64,000 nucleotides of DNA from Paraburkholderia atlantica (GCF_009362785.1 NZ_WHNQ01000006.1:124001-188000); one strand, 5' to 3'; positions 1 to 9,379 are shown, numbered from the stretch's first letter. Notes: generated by a model from the letters alone, not told the origin. Numbers and translations: made by a program.

Positions 1-1
1 C

Positions 2-205
2 ATCGCGCGGCAGATGATCCAGCGGTTCAAGTGGCAGGACGGCAAGGAAATCACGCTGCCCACGGTTACGCCGAAGCTGTCGGCGACGCCCGGCGAGACG
101 CGCTGGCTAGGGCCGGAACTGGGTGAACATACCGATGAAGTCCTTCAATCACTAGGTTATGATGCTGACGGCATCGCGCGGTTGCGGGCGCAACAGATCG
201 TCTGA
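2..205 (+). CDS. CaiB/BaiF-type CoA-transferase, C-terminal end (5' truncated by window)
   Basis: Only the last 67 codons are present; the reading frame is open to the window edge, so the start lies outside. The tail has the feel of family III (CaiB/BaiF) CoA-transferases: a stretch on processed acid partners, then GEHTDEVLQSLGY followed by a helix ending in the stop at 203-205. In that family the C-terminal GEHT-EVL-LGY segment is a common signature. Enzymes of this family move CoA between a carboxylic acid and an acyl-CoA in the cytoplasm. The gene precedes an ABC importer with a 160-base gap. A functional link (uptake then CoA activation) is possible but is only inference. Confidence 0.7.
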   Translation: MARQMIQRFKWQDGKEITLPTVTPKLSATPGETRWLGPELGEHTDEVLQSLGYDADGIARLRAQQIV

Positions 206-367
206 TGCGCGCAGTGCAACGCATTGAGAAGAGCGCTTAACGCGCGGCGCTGACGCACGATCGGCGCCGCGCGACCGGCAAGCCACGAAACCGTGCCCCG
301 AGCGCGTGCGCAACGCGCACACGGGCGGTCAAAAGCCGGACTACAAAAAATCTGGAGACAACGGACC

Positions 368-1405
368 ATGCAACGCAGAACCTTCCTCGCCGGCGGTGCG
401 GCGCTCGCGGGCGCCTCGCTCGCGGCCACACCGTTCGCTTTCGCGCAGGCCAAACCCGAGACCACGAAGGTCGCCATCGCGGTCGGCGGCAAGAACCTGT
501 TCTACTACCTGCCGCTCACGATCGCCGAGCGCCGCAACTACTTCAAGGACGAAGGGCTCGAAGTCGAGATTTCCGACTTCGCGGGTGGCTCGCAGGCGCT
601 GAAGGCGGCCGTCGGCGGTAGCGCCGACGTGGTCTCCGGCGCGTTCGAACACACGCTGCTGTTGCAGGCGCAAAAGCAGATGTTCCGCGAATTCGTGCTG
701 CAGGGCCGCGCGCCGCAGATCGTGCTCGCGGTATCGAAGAAGACGATGCCGAACTTCAAGTCGATATCCGATCTGAAGGGCAAGAAGATCGGCGTGACGG
801 CGCCGGGTTCGTCGACGTCGATCATGGCGAGCTTCGTGCTCGCGAAAGCGGGGCTCAGTCCGAAGGACGTCGCGTTCATCGGTGTGGGCGCGGGTGCCGG
901 TGCGATCGCCGCGCTCCAGTCCGGCCAGATCGACGCGATCGCCAATCTCGATCCGGTCGTCACGCGCCTCGAGCGCGCCGGCGAGGTGCGCGTCGTGTCG
1001 GATACGCGCACGCTCGCCGACACGCACACGGTGTTCGGCGGCGACATGCCGGCGGGCTGCCTGTACGCGTCGCAATCGTTCATCACGAAGAACCCGAACA
1101 CCACGCAGGCGCTGACCAATGCGATGGTGCGCGCGCTCAAGTGGCTGCAGAACGCCAGCGGCAGCGAACTGATCAACACGGTGCCGGAGAGCTATCTGCT
1201 CGGCGACCGCGCACTCTATCTCGACGCGTGGCAGCACGTGCGCGAAGCGATGTCGCCCGACGGCCTGATGCCCGCCGACGGTCCCGCGACGTCGCTGAAG
1301 ACGCTGAAAGCGTTCGATCCAATGATCCAGAACGCGCAGATCGATCTGTCGAAGACGTGGACCAACGACTTCGTGAAGAAGGCGCTGACGACCGTCAAGG
1401 CATAA
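368..1405 (+). CDS. ABC transporter periplasmic substrate-binding protein (SsuA/NMT1-THI5-like)
   Basis: 345-residue exported binding protein. The start at 368 is chosen because GGAGA lies at 354-358 and the protein then opens with a signal peptide, MQRRTFLAGGAALAGASLAA, cut near AFAQA; the RR-TFLAGG pattern is compatible with Tat or Sec export. The mature part carries features of the nitrate/sulfonate/NMT1 family: an early GGKNLFYYLPLTIAERRNYF segment, GGSQALKAAVGGSADVVSG, and the LKGKKIGVTAPGSST motif. It should capture a small organic solute in the periplasm and deliver it to the permease encoded downstream. The ligand cannot be read from sequence; sulfonates, pyrimidine precursors and aromatic acids are all known for the family. 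Likely first gene of an operon with the ATPase and permease. Confidence 0.85.
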   Translation: MQRRTFLAGGAALAGASLAATPFAFAQAKPETTKVAIAVGGKNLFYYLPLTIAERRNYFKDEGLEVEISDFAGGSQALKAAVGGSADVVSGAFEHTLLLQAQKQMFREFVLQGRAPQIVLAVSKKTMPNFKSISDLKGKKIGVTAPGSSTSIMASFVLAKAGLSPKDVAFIGVGAGAGAIAALQSGQIDAIANLDPVVTRLERAGEVRVVSDTRTLADTHTVFGGDMPAGCLYASQSFITKNPNTTQALTNAMVRALKWLQNASGSELINTVPESYLLGDRALYLDAWQHVREAMSPDGLMPADGPATSLKTLKAFDPMIQNAQIDLSKTWTNDFVKKALTTVKA

Positions 1406-1480
1406 ACGACGCGGCGCGCGCGGTCTCCAGCGTCGCCGCGACAACTCCCCGCAAACCCGATCCCTGAAGCGAGCCGTACG

Positions 1481-2293
1481 ATGACCGTTGCTGCCCTGGC
1501 GCTCGAAAACATCACCTGCACGTTCGCCGCGCGCGACAACCGCGCGCAGCGCTACACAGCGGTCAAAGACACGACGCTGCGTATCGAGCCAGGCGAGTTC
1601 GTGTCGGTGGTCGGGCCGACTGGCTGCGGCAAGTCCACGCTGCTGAACATCGGCGCGGGGCTGCTGCAGCCGTCGACGGGCGCGGTCAGCGTGTTCGGCG
1701 AGAAGCTCGATGGCCTGAATCGCCGCGCGGGCTACATGTTCCAGGCCGATGCGCTGATGCCGTGGCGCTCGGCGCTCGACAACGTGATGGCCGGCCTGTC
1801 GTTTCGCGGTATGTCGGCCTCGGACGCCCGCGCGAAGGCCGAAGAGTGGTTAAAGCGCGTCGGACTCGGCGGCTTCGGCGACCGCTATCCGCATCAGCTG
1901 TCGGGCGGCATGCGCAAGCGCGTCGCGATGGCGCAAACGCTGATCCTCGATCCCGACATCATCCTGATGGACGAGCCGTTTTCGGCGCTGGATATTCAAA
2001 CGCGGCAGCTGATGGAAAACGAGCTGCTCGACCTCTGGGCCGCGAAGCGCAAGGCGGTGCTGTTCATCACGCACGATCTGGACGAAGCGATCGCGATGTC
2101 GGATCGCGTGGTCGTGCTGTCGGCCGGGCCTGCCACGCATCCGATCGGCGAGTTCCGGATCGATCTGCCGCGGCCGCGCGATGTCGCAGAAATCCGCTCG
2201 CATCCGCGCTTCGTCGAATTGCACGCGCAGATCTGGGGCGTGCTGCGCGATGAAGTGCTCAAAGGGTATCAGCAGCAACTGACCGCTGTTTAA
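1481..2293 (+). CDS. ABC transporter ATP-binding protein (SsuB/TauB-like)
   Basis: 270-residue nucleotide-binding subunit. Walker A GPTGCGKST is at residues 45-53, a Q-loop region (MFQADALMPW) at about 86-95, the signature LSGGM at 140-144, Walker B ILMDEP at 161-166 and a switch His in FITHDLDEA. This is a complete importer ATPase of the nitrate/sulfonate/taurine subfamily, acting on the cytoplasmic face of the membrane with the permease encoded 73 bases downstream. The gap from the binding-protein gene is 75 bases, consistent with one transcript. The LMPWRSALDNV segment is typical of the subfamily. Confidence 0.9.
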   Translation: MTVAALALENITCTFAARDNRAQRYTAVKDTTLRIEPGEFVSVVGPTGCGKSTLLNIGAGLLQPSTGAVSVFGEKLDGLNRRAGYMFQADALMPWRSALDNVMAGLSFRGMSASDARAKAEEWLKRVGLGGFGDRYPHQLSGGMRKRVAMAQTLILDPDIILMDEPFSALDIQTRQLMENELLDLWAAKRKAVLFITHDLDEAIAMSDRVVVLSAGPATHPIGEFRIDLPRPRDVAEIRSHPRFVELHAQIWGVLRDEVLKGYQQQLTAV

Positions 2294-2366
2294 GCGTGTC
2301 GCAGCATCGCTGCATGCGCATTAAAAGAGAAGACGCGTTCAACAATCGTCCAAGGCAAACCGAGTC

Positions 2367-3191
2367 ATGTGGAAGACGTTGCGCCCGAATCGGGCGAATC
2401 TGGTGATCTGGCAGTGGCTGCTGCTCGTGCTGTGCTTCGTGCTGTGGTACGTGCTGACGAGTCCGACGCTGGTGCCGCCGTTCTATTTCGACGATCCGAA
2501 CAAGGCGGCGTTTTTCTTCGGCGAGCCGCAGAAAGTGCTGCAGCGGATCTGGGAGTGGTTCACCGGCGGCGAGATCTATCTGCACCTGTGGATCACGCTC
2601 GTCGAGACCGTGCTCGCGTTCGTGTTCGGTACCGCGATCGGGCTCGGCGTCGGCCTGTGGCTCGCGCTCGCGCCGACCGCCAGCGCGCTGTTCGATCCGT
2701 ACGTGAAGGCCGCGAACTCGATGCCGCGCGTGATTCTCGCGCCGATTTTCGGCGTGTGGTTCGGCCTCGGCATCTGGTCGAAGGTCGCGCTCGGCGTCAC
2801 GCTGGTGTTCTTCATCGTGTTCTTCAACGTCTACCAGGGCGTGAAGGAAGTGAGCCCGGTCGTGCTCGCGAACGCGCGCATGCTCGGTGCGAACCGCAAA
2901 CAGCTGCTGCGTTTCGTGTATCTGCCGAGCGCGATGAGCTGGGTGTTTTCGAGCCTGCATACGTCGGTTGGGCTGGCGTTCGTCGGCTCGGTGGTGGGCG
3001 AGTATCTGGGCTCGGCGCGCGGCGTCGGCTATCTGATCCTGCAGGCCGAAGGCACTTTCGATATCAACACCGTGTTCGCGGGGATTCTGGTGCTGACCGC
3101 GTTCGCGCTGATTCTCGACGCGATCGTCGGCATCGCGGAGCGGCGGTTGATGAAGTGGCAGCCGCGCAGCGGAGATACCGAGAAGCTGTGA
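2367..3191 (+). CDS. ABC transporter permease (SsuC/TauC-like)
   Basis: 274-residue integral membrane protein with about six hydrophobic segments, the first at residues 13-32 (VIWQWLLLVLCFVLWYVLTS). The cytoplasmic coupling loop is visible as ANARMLGANRKQLLRFVYLP, which fits the EAA-loop pattern (A---G----------LP) of binding-protein-dependent permeases. Together with the two preceding genes it forms a complete importer. It ends just before a strong terminator, so it is the last gene of the unit. The substrate is unknown. Confidence 0.88.
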   Translation: MWKTLRPNRANLVIWQWLLLVLCFVLWYVLTSPTLVPPFYFDDPNKAAFFFGEPQKVLQRIWEWFTGGEIYLHLWITLVETVLAFVFGTAIGLGVGLWLALAPTASALFDPYVKAANSMPRVILAPIFGVWFGLGIWSKVALGVTLVFFIVFFNVYQGVKEVSPVVLANARMLGANRKQLLRFVYLPSAMSWVFSSLHTSVGLAFVGSVVGEYLGSARGVGYLILQAEGTFDINTVFAGILVLTAFALILDAIVGIAERRLMKWQPRSGDTEKL

Positions 3192-3205
3192 ACGTGGATC
3201 GCAAG

Positions 3206-3248
3206 CGGCGCGGCGCCCGAAATCGCCCTCGGGCGCCGCGCCGTTTTT
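3206..3248 (+). terminator. Rho-independent terminator after the ABC importer operon
   Basis: A 15-bp perfect GC-rich stem (3206-3220 with 3229-3243) closes an 8-base loop and is followed by TTTTT at 3244-3248. It sits 14 bases after the permease stop and between convergent genes. Confidence 0.9.
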
Positions 3249-3269
3249 CATGCTGTCTGATTGGTTGCA

Positions 3270-4244
3270 CTACGGCGTGATCACCACCTTGCCGATCACG
3301 CGACGCTCGGCCATATCGCGCAACGCGCGGCCGGTGTCCTCGAGCGAATAGCGGGCCGATACGTAAGGCTTGAGCTTGCCTTCGCGAATCCACCCGGTCA
3401 TCTGCTCGAATGCCGCGCGGTTGCGCTGCGGCTCACGCTTGGCGAAATCGCCCCAGAACACGCCGACCACGCTCGCACCCTTGAGCAACATCAGGTTCAG
3501 CGGCAGCTTCGGAATCTCGCCGTTGGCAAAGCCGACCACCAGATAACGCCCCCGCCAGCCGATGCTGCGAAACGCCGGCTCCGCATAGACGCCGCCGACC
3601 GGGTCGTAGATCACGTCCGGGCCTTTGCCGTCGGTGAGCGCCTTGATGCGCTCGCGCAGATCCTCGCTGCTGTAGTTGATCGTCGCGTCGGCACCGTGCT
3701 TGACGCAGGTCACGAGCTTTTCGTCGCTCGACGCCGCCGCGATCACGCGCGCGCCGAGCGCCTTGCCGATTTCGACCGCAGCCAGCCCGACGCCGCCGGC
3801 CGCGCCGAGCACGAGCATCGTCTCGCCAGGCTGCAGCGCGCCGCGATCGACCACCGCGTGATGCGAGGTGCCATACGCGAGCGTGAAGGCGGCCGCGAGT
3901 TCGAACGACACATCGTCGTCGAGTGGCACGCAGGCCGCGGCGGGTGCGAGCGCCTGCTCGGCGAAACCGCCGGAGCCGGTGAACGCGGCCACGCGCGCAC
4001 CGGGCTTGAACCGCGTGACGCCTTCGCCCACCGCGCGCACGATGCCCGCGGCTTCCGAGCCCGGCGTGAACGGCAGCGGCGGCTTGAACTGGTATTTGTT
4101 CTCGATGATCAGCACATCCGGAAAATTGACGGCTGCGGACTTCACGTCGATCACGACGTGGCCTGGCGGCGGCTCGAGATCCGGCAGGTCTTCGACGACC
4201 AGGCTCTCGGGCGGCCCGTATTGCTTGCAGCGAATCGCGCGCAT
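3270..4244 (-). CDS. NADPH:quinone oxidoreductase-like MDR enzyme
   Basis: 324-residue medium-chain dehydrogenase/reductase without the structural zinc Cys cluster, so of the quinone-oxidoreductase (QOR) branch. The start at 4244 ([15 protein letters not shown]) is preferred: it is preceded by GGAGA and begins exactly where the family does; an in-frame upstream extension is not family-like. Visible: the QOR segment [28 protein letters not shown], then the dinucleotide fold [20 protein letters not shown] and a C-terminal VIGKVVI. It should reduce quinones or enones with NADPH in the cytoplasm; the substrate is not predictable. It converges on the ABC operon and is divergent from surE. A CGTACG dyad lies in its upstream region. 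Confidence 0.85.
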   Translation of the reverse strand: MRAIRCKQYGPPESLVVEDLPDLEPPPGHVVIDVKSAAVNFPDVLIIENKYQFKPPLPFTPGSEAAGIVRAVGEGVTRFKPGARVAAFTGSGGFAEQALAPAAACVPLDDDVSFELAAAFTLAYGTSHHAVVDRGALQPGETMLVLGAAGGVGLAAVEIGKALGARVIAAASSDEKLVTCVKHGADATINYSSEDLRERIKALTDGKGPDVIYDPVGGVYAEPAFRSIGWRGRYLVVGFANGEIPKLPLNLMLLKGASVVGVFWGDFAKREPQRNRAAFEQMTGWIREGKLKPYVSARYSLEDTGRALRDMAERRVIGKVVITP

Positions 4245-4569
4245 CGTGTCTCCATATCGTTCAGGGTTCGCAAGGGTTTCGAGTGTAAAGCAATGCGTAC
4301 GACCGTACGATTTATTGCGTTGCAGCTTAGGGCGCGCAGCGCGCTTCGTCGCGCGAGCCGTATTGCATTGCACAGTGCGAAGCATGCACAGGATGCCGAT
4401 TCATCGACGAGCGCGCACGGTCGCGCGATCAATGCAAAGCAGCATCCTGGCGTTCGACACGAGCATCCGCGTACCTGAAAAACACCAGCTCGCACGAAGC
4501 TCGTGCACGTCACACCGACACGCCGACCATGTCGTTCGCGTGCCATCTTTCCTCGGTTACAATCGGCGC
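4245..4569. other. Intergenic region between the MDR gene and surE
   Basis: A 325-base divergent gap. It contains the CGTACG dyad described separately at 4290-4318 and a TACAAT hexamer at 4558-4563, only six bases before the surE ATG. If that hexamer is a real -10 element, surE would be essentially leaderless, and I see no Shine-Dalgarno in front of surE. No credible gene on either strand. Confidence 0.5.
4290..4318. promoter_or_regulatory. Palindromic operator candidate upstream of the MDR gene
   Basis: Two self-complementary CGTACG hexamers (4296-4301 and 4304-4309) separated by AC lie inside a wider GCAAT...ATTGC pair (4290-4294, 4314-4318). The block is 46 bases upstream of the MDR start. 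Size and symmetry resemble a TetR- or MarR-type operator, but no such regulator is adjacent. Confidence 0.4.
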
Positions 4570-5328
4570 ATGCGAATCCTACTCAGCAACGACGACGGTT
4601 ATCTGGCGCCGGGCCTCGCCGCGCTTTACGAAGCGCTGAAGCCGATCGCCGACGTCACCGTGATGGCTCCCGAACAGAACTGCAGCGCCGCGTCGAATTC
4701 CCTGACGCTGTGGCGGCCGCTCTCGGTCCTGCGTTCGGCGAACGGTTTCTACTACGTGAACGGCACGCCGACCGACTCGGTGCACATCGCACTGACCGGC
4801 ATGCTCGACCATACACCGGACCTCGTCGTGTCGGGTATCAACAACGGCCAGAACATGGGCGACGACACGCTGTATTCCGGCACTGTCGCGGCCGCCACCG
4901 AAGGCATCATGTTCGGCGTGCCGGCCATCGCGTTTTCGCTGGTCGACAAAGACTGGGTGCATCTCGAAGACGCGGCGCGGGTTGCCGCCGAAATCGTCGC
5001 GCATTATCTCGCGCGGCCGTTGCCGGGACATCCGCTGCTGAACGTCAATATTCCTAACCTGCCGTATGACCAACTGCGCGGCTGGGAGATCACGCGACTC
5101 GGCAAACGTCATCCGTCGCAGCCGGTGATCCGCCAAACCAATCCGCGCGGCGAACCGATCTACTGGATCGGCGCCTCGGGCCAGGCGCGCGACGCGAGCG
5201 AAGGCACGGACTTCCACGCGGTCGCGAACGGCGCCGTGTCGATCACGCCGCTGCAGCTCGATCTGACCTACACGCAAATGCTGCCCGCGGCGCGCGACTG
5301 GCTACGCGCCGGGAGCGGCAGTTCATGA
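4570..5328 (+). CDS. surE: 5'/3'-nucleotidase SurE
   Basis: 252 residues, the usual SurE size. It opens with [16 protein letters not shown], in which D8 and D9 are the metal ligands; other conserved blocks are [11 protein letters not shown] (the metal-binding Ser region), [11 protein letters not shown] and [21 protein letters not shown]. SurE is a divalent-metal phosphatase acting on nucleoside 5'- and 3'-monophosphates and is linked to stationary-phase survival. The gene overlaps pcm by four bases (ATGA), and the surE-pcm-nlpD-rpoS order is the same as in enterobacteria. The start was chosen by family N-terminus; no clear ribosome site precedes it. Confidence 0.96.
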   Translation: MRILLSNDDGYLAPGLAALYEALKPIADVTVMAPEQNCSAASNSLTLWRPLSVLRSANGFYYVNGTPTDSVHIALTGMLDHTPDLVVSGINNGQNMGDDTLYSGTVAAATEGIMFGVPAIAFSLVDKDWVHLEDAARVAAEIVAHYLARPLPGHPLLNVNIPNLPYDQLRGWEITRLGKRHPSQPVIRQTNPRGEPIYWIGASGQARDASEGTDFHAVANGAVSITPLQLDLTYTQMLPAARDWLRAGSGSS

Positions 5329-6542
5329 CCGGCGAGCGCGCGAAGCGCTTTCCGCTTGGTCTCGAGGACCTGGTGCGCGAGCCGCGCCGGCCCGAGGGAC
5401 GTCCGGGGCAGATGCGCGCGGCGGCGCTCGCGGCGAGCGCGGCGTTGAATGCGCGGCAGCAGTCGGCGAAACCGACGCAGGGCGGCGCGGCCGCACGAGC
5501 GCAAGCGAGGACTTCCGCTGCTGCTCAAGCAACGTCAACGTCTGCGGCGCGACCCCAGGTAATTCCCCAGGCGAAGACGCAAAGCGCAACGTTGGGCACG
5601 CCAACGGGAACCACCGGTGTGCTGCCGCCGAAGCCGCAGGCGGCGCCCGTCCCAAAGACAACGGTCAACTCGCTGGCTGGAGCATTGGCGGGGCAGCCTG
5701 TCAAGCAAACACCGAAGTCGTCGGTCAAGCCAGGCAAAACCTCGACGCACGCGTCTGCACACGGCGCACGTCCGACGCCATCGCCACTTCAGTCGCAACC
5801 GCAGCAAAGCGCGAAACCCGCGTCGAACGCCGTGCTAGCCGGTGCGATGAGCGGCGCCTTCGGCGGCGCAAGCAGCGGCGCGATGAACAACGCTCTCGCG
5901 CTGACCTCGGAACGGGTTCGCGAACGCATGGTCGAACGCCTGCGAGCCAATGGCGTCAGCGACCAGCGTGTGTTGAACGCGATGGCGGCGGTGCCGCGCC
6001 ACATGTTCGTCGATCCGGGTCTTGCGGCCCAGGCGTACGAAGATGCCGCGTTGCCGATCGGTCATCACCAGACCATCTCGAAGCCGTCGGTGGTCGCGCG
6101 AATGATCGAACTCGCGGCGGCCGGGCGCGCGCTGAACACGGTGCTCGAAATCGGCACCGGTTGCGGCTATCAGGCGGCGGTGCTGAGCCAGGTCGCGCGC
6201 GAGGTTTATTCGATTGAACGCATCAAGCCGCTGTCCGAGCGCGCGAAGACCAATCTGCGTCCGCTGCGCATTCCGAATATCCGGCTACATTACGGCGACG
6301 GGCGGCTCGGTTTGCCGTCGGCGGCGCCGTTCGACGCGATCGTGATCGCGGCGGCCGGGCTCGACGTTCCCCAGGCGTTGCTCGAGCAGCTTGCGATCGG
6401 CGGACGTCTGGTTGCGCCGGTCGGCTCGCAGGAAGGACAGAGCCAGGTGCTGACGCTGGTCGAGCGCCTCGGCCCCGCGCAATGGCGCGAGTCGCGGCTT
6501 GATCGCGTTTTCTTTGTACCCTTAAAATCCGGAGTGATTTGA
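5325..6542 (+). CDS. pcm: Protein-L-isoaspartate O-methyltransferase with long N-terminal extension
   Basis: 405 residues, roughly twice a normal Pcm (about 210). The catalytic domain starts near residue 187 ([20 protein letters not shown]) and holds the usual blocks: [31 protein letters not shown], the SAM-binding motif [16 protein letters not shown] (273-288) and [16 protein letters not shown]. It methylates isoaspartyl residues in aged proteins using SAM, a repair step in the cytoplasm. The first ~185 residues are Ala/Pro/Gln/Lys/Thr-rich, low complexity and probably disordered. The first 14 codons overlap or abut surE, so the start at 5325 (ATGA overlap) looks translationally coupled. An internal start at 5883 would give a standard-length enzyme. 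Confidence 0.93.
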   Translation: MTGERAKRFPLGLEDLVREPRRPEGRPGQMRAAALAASAALNARQQSAKPTQGGAAARAQARTSAAAQATSTSAARPQVIPQAKTQSATLGTPTGTTGVLPPKPQAAPVPKTTVNSLAGALAGQPVKQTPKSSVKPGKTSTHASAHGARPTPSPLQSQPQQSAKPASNAVLAGAMSGAFGGASSGAMNNALALTSERVRERMVERLRANGVSDQRVLNAMAAVPRHMFVDPGLAAQAYEDAALPIGHHQTISKPSVVARMIELAAAGRALNTVLEIGTGCGYQAAVLSQVAREVYSIERIKPLSERAKTNLRPLRIPNIRLHYGDGRLGLPSAAPFDAIVIAAAGLDVPQALLEQLAIGGRLVAPVGSQEGQSQVLTLVERLGPAQWRESRLDRVFFVPLKSGVI

Positions 6543-6547
6543 CACCG

Positions 6548-7498
6548 ATGAGTATGTTGCGCGCGATGCAGAGAACCACCCCGAATACCCCCTTGACCGT
6601 AACCCAGCGCAGCGTGTGCGTGCTCGCCTTGTCCCTGTTGATGACGGCCTGTGCATCCCGGCTCGACCAGGCGCCCGTCGTCGACCGCTCCGGCGGCGGC
6701 GTGCTCTCCACCGCGCAGGGCGCGGCCCAACCGGCGGTGCCGCTCGGCCCGCCGCCGCCCGGTTACTATCGCGTGAAGCCGGGCGATACGCTGTACCGCA
6801 TTGCGCTCGAAAACGGCCAGAATTACCGCGACATCTCGACGTGGAACAACCTGACCAATCCGAATCAGATCGAAGTCGACCAGCTGCTGCGCGTCGTGCC
6901 GCCGGGCGCGAATACCGCGGCCATGACGCCGGGCGTGTCGACCGCGCCGATCGGCAACACGGGCGCGGCGCAAAGTGCACCGCTGAACAACAACGCGCCG
7001 GCTGCGGTCGGCGCCGCGATGCCGCCGCTCTACGGCGGCGCGACGAACGGAACGCCCGCGAATGGTGCGGTAGCTGCGCCTCCGGCCAATTCCTCTGCGG
7101 CGAACGCCGAGCTCGGCAGCGCGGCGGCTGGCAACGTAGCATTTGCATGGCCGGTGCGCGGTCCGTTGCTCAACACCTTCAACGACTCGACCAACAAGGG
7201 CGTCAATATCGGCGGTTCCGCGGGCGAGCCGGTTAAAGCGTCGGCCGATGGTCGCGTCGTTTATGCCGGAAATGGGCTGCGTGGTTACGGCAATCTCATT
7301 ATCATCAAGCATGATGCAACTTATCTCACCGCGTATGCACACAACCGCGCTTTGATGGTAAAAGAGGGGGACGCGGTAACGAAAGGGCAGAAGATCGCTG
7401 AGATGGGCAATAGCGATTCCGACCGCGTGATGTTGCATTTCGAAGTTCGCCGACAGGGTAAACCAGTCGACCCACTGAAGTATTTGCCGCCGCAATAA
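6548..7498 (+). CDS. nlpD: NlpD-like lipoprotein: LysM plus degenerate LytM/M23 domain
   Basis: About 316 residues. An N-terminal hydrophobic segment ends in a lipobox (LMTAC; lipid-modified Cys35), then a LysM peptidoglycan-binding domain (about 74-118, YRVKPGDTLYRIALENGQ), a long Ala/Gly/Asn/Pro linker, and a C-terminal LytM/M23 fold (about 198-312). The M23 metal ligands look lost: the expected HxGxD position reads NKGVN and the HxH position reads MLH, so it is probably not a peptidase but an activator of cell-wall amidases, as for NlpD/EnvC. The start is uncertain: a TTG at 6539 overlaps the pcm stop and sits 4 bases after GGAG; ATG 6548 or 6554 are alternatives. Lies directly before rpoS, as in E. 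coli. Confidence 0.9.
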   Translation: MSMLRAMQRTTPNTPLTVTQRSVCVLALSLLMTACASRLDQAPVVDRSGGGVLSTAQGAAQPAVPLGPPPPGYYRVKPGDTLYRIALENGQNYRDISTWNNLTNPNQIEVDQLLRVVPPGANTAAMTPGVSTAPIGNTGAAQSAPLNNNAPAAVGAAMPPLYGGATNGTPANGAVAAPPANSSAANAELGSAAAGNVAFAWPVRGPLLNTFNDSTNKGVNIGGSAGEPVKASADGRVVYAGNGLRGYGNLIIIKHDATYLTAYAHNRALMVKEGDAVTKGQKIAEMGNSDSDRVMLHFEVRRQGKPVDPLKYLPPQ

Positions 7499-7509
7499 GC
7501 GATACGACC

Positions 7510-8598
7510 ATGCCGAAATCGAAGCGCCGCCCGCCGCAAGCCGAGTCTGAGACGATCAGCGAAGTCACGTCCGCCGCAGTGGACGAAAGCGGCGCTTCGG
7601 AAGTGGAAGAGGAGATCGCCGAGGAGCGCGATCTCGACGAACGCCAGGGCGGCCTCGACGACAGCGAGGGCGCCGACGCGCGCGAAAGCACTGGCGATGC
7701 GCTGCCCGACGCCGACGACTTCCGCGCACTGCTGCAGGCCGAACTCACGGCCGACACGATCCAGCATTATCTAAACCGCATCAGCGTGAAGCCGCTGCTC
7801 ACCGTCGAGGAAGAGCAGAAATATTCGCGGCTTGCCAAGGCCGGCGAGTTCGAAGCGCGGCAGGTGATGATCGAGCGCAATCTGCGGCTGGTCGTCAGCA
7901 TTGCCAAGGGATATCTGAATCGCGGCGTGCCGCTGCTCGATCTGATCGAGGAGGGCAATCTCGGCCTGATGCACGCAATCGAAAAATTCGATCCGACGCG
8001 CGGCTTCCGTTTTTCGACTTACGCGACCTGGTGGATCCGCCAGAGCATCGAGCGCGCGATCATGAACCAGGCGCGCACCGTGCGCTTGCCGGTGCATGTG
8101 ATTCGTGAGCTGAACCAGGTGTTGCGCGCGAAGCGCCATCTGGAAAAGAACTCGATGAATTCGGGCGAAGCGGCTGAGCGCCGCGACGCAAGCATCGACG
8201 ACATCGCCTATCTGACCGGCAAGACCACCGACGAAGTCACCGACATCCTCGCGCTGAACGAGCACACCGCGTCGCTCGACGCGCCGCTCGACCTCGATCC
8301 GGCGAGCAGTCTGCTGGATCTGCTGTCGGACGACCAGAGCCAGTCGCCAGACGCCGAGGTGCAGCATCGCGAGCTCGAAACGCTGACGCGCGCATGGCTC
8401 GCGCGTTTGTCGGACAAGCACCGCCACGTGATCGAGCGGCGCTTCGGTCTGAATCATATCGAGCCCGCCACGCTCGAGGAGCTGGCTGACGAAATGGGCC
8501 TCACGCGCGAGCGTGTGCGCCAGATCCAACAGGAAGCGCTGGTGCGGCTCAAGCGCTTCTTCGCCTCAAACGGTGTCCGCAAAGACGCCGTTCTCTGA
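7510..8598 (+). CDS. rpoS: RNA polymerase sigma factor RpoS
   Basis: 362-residue group 2 sigma-70 factor. After an acidic N-terminal stretch of about 65 residues come region 1.2, region 2 with NLRLVVSIAKGYLNRG and FDPTRGFRFSTYATWWIRQS, region 3, and region 4 with RHVIERRFGL and the helix-turn-helix ATLEELADEMGLTRERVRQI. RpoS directs stationary-phase and stress transcription. It is placed 11 bases after nlpD, the classical arrangement in which a promoter inside nlpD drives rpoS. The acidic N-terminal tail (many D and E between residues 10 and 65) is longer than in E. coli RpoS. No strong Shine-Dalgarno is visible before the ATG. Confidence 0.96.
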   Translation: MPKSKRRPPQAESETISEVTSAAVDESGASEVEEEIAEERDLDERQGGLDDSEGADARESTGDALPDADDFRALLQAELTADTIQHYLNRISVKPLLTVEEEQKYSRLAKAGEFEARQVMIERNLRLVVSIAKGYLNRGVPLLDLIEEGNLGLMHAIEKFDPTRGFRFSTYATWWIRQSIERAIMNQARTVRLPVHVIRELNQVLRAKRHLEKNSMNSGEAAERRDASIDDIAYLTGKTTDEVTDILALNEHTASLDAPLDLDPASSLLDLLSDDQSQSPDAEVQHRELETLTRAWLARLSDKHRHVIERRFGLNHIEPATLEELADEMGLTRERVRQIQQEALVRLKRFFASNGVRKDAVL

Positions 8599-8602
8599 CC
8601 TG

Positions 8603-9379
8603 ATGACACCGATTCTTGTTTTCGACATCGAGACGATTCCCGATGTCGCCGGCATCCGCCGTCTTGAAGATTTGCCGGCGTCGATGAGCGACGCCGACGT
8701 CGCCGAGCACGCGTTCGCCGCCCGCCGCGAAAAAACCGGCAGCGATTTTCTGCCGCATCACCTGCAACGGATCGCGGCGATTTCCTGCGTGTTTCGCGAC
8801 AACAACGGTTTTCGTGTGCGCTCGCTCGGCACGCCCGAGGACGGCGAGGCGACGCTCGTGCAGTCGTTCTATCGCGTGATCGAAAAATACACGCCGCAGC
8901 TCGTGTCGTGGAACGGCGGCGGATTCGACCTGCCGGTGCTTAACTATCGCGCGCTCGTCAACGGCATCCCCGCCTACCGGTTCTGGGATCTCGGCGAGGA
9001 CGACCGCGACTTCAAGTGGAACAACTACATCAGCCGCTACCACGCGCGCCACACCGACCTGATGGACGTGCTCGCGATGTACCAGGCGCGCGCGAACGCG
9101 CCGCTCGACGCGCTCGCGAAGTTGTGCGGCTTTCCGGGCAAGATGGGCATGGACGGCAGTCAGGTGTGGCAGGCGTTCCAGCAAGGGCGCATCGAGGAAA
9201 TCCGCAACTACTGCGAAACCGACGTCGTCAACACGTACCTGCTGTATTGCCGCTTCCAGCTGATGCGCGGCGGCTTTTCGCCGTCGGAGTATGCTGATGA
9301 GATCAACCTCGTGAAGAACGCGCTCGCGCTCGAAACCGCGCCGCAGTGGGCCGAGTATCTGGCGGCGTTCGAGCAGTAA
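8603..9379 (+). CDS. Predicted 3'-5' exonuclease of the PolB exonuclease-like family
   Basis: 258 residues. The start at 8603 gives MTPILVFDIETIPDV, where FDIET is the Exo I motif with catalytic Asp and Glu; SWNGGGFDLPVLNYRA is Exo II; and the C-terminal IRNYCETDVVNTYLLYCRF contains the Exo III Asp region. This matches the stand-alone proteobacterial family related to the proofreading domain of DNA polymerase B (PF10108 type). Likely substrate is single-stranded DNA, but the physiological role is not established. The gene follows rpoS by 4 bases, suggesting co-transcription. Confident as a DnaQ-fold nuclease, less so as to function. Confidence 0.88.
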   Translation: MTPILVFDIETIPDVAGIRRLEDLPASMSDADVAEHAFAARREKTGSDFLPHHLQRIAAISCVFRDNNGFRVRSLGTPEDGEATLVQSFYRVIEKYTPQLVSWNGGGFDLPVLNYRALVNGIPAYRFWDLGEDDRDFKWNNYISRYHARHTDLMDVLAMYQARANAPLDALAKLCGFPGKMGMDGSQVWQAFQQGRIEEIRNYCETDVVNTYLLYCRFQLMRGGFSPSEYADEINLVKNALALETAPQWAEYLAAFEQ

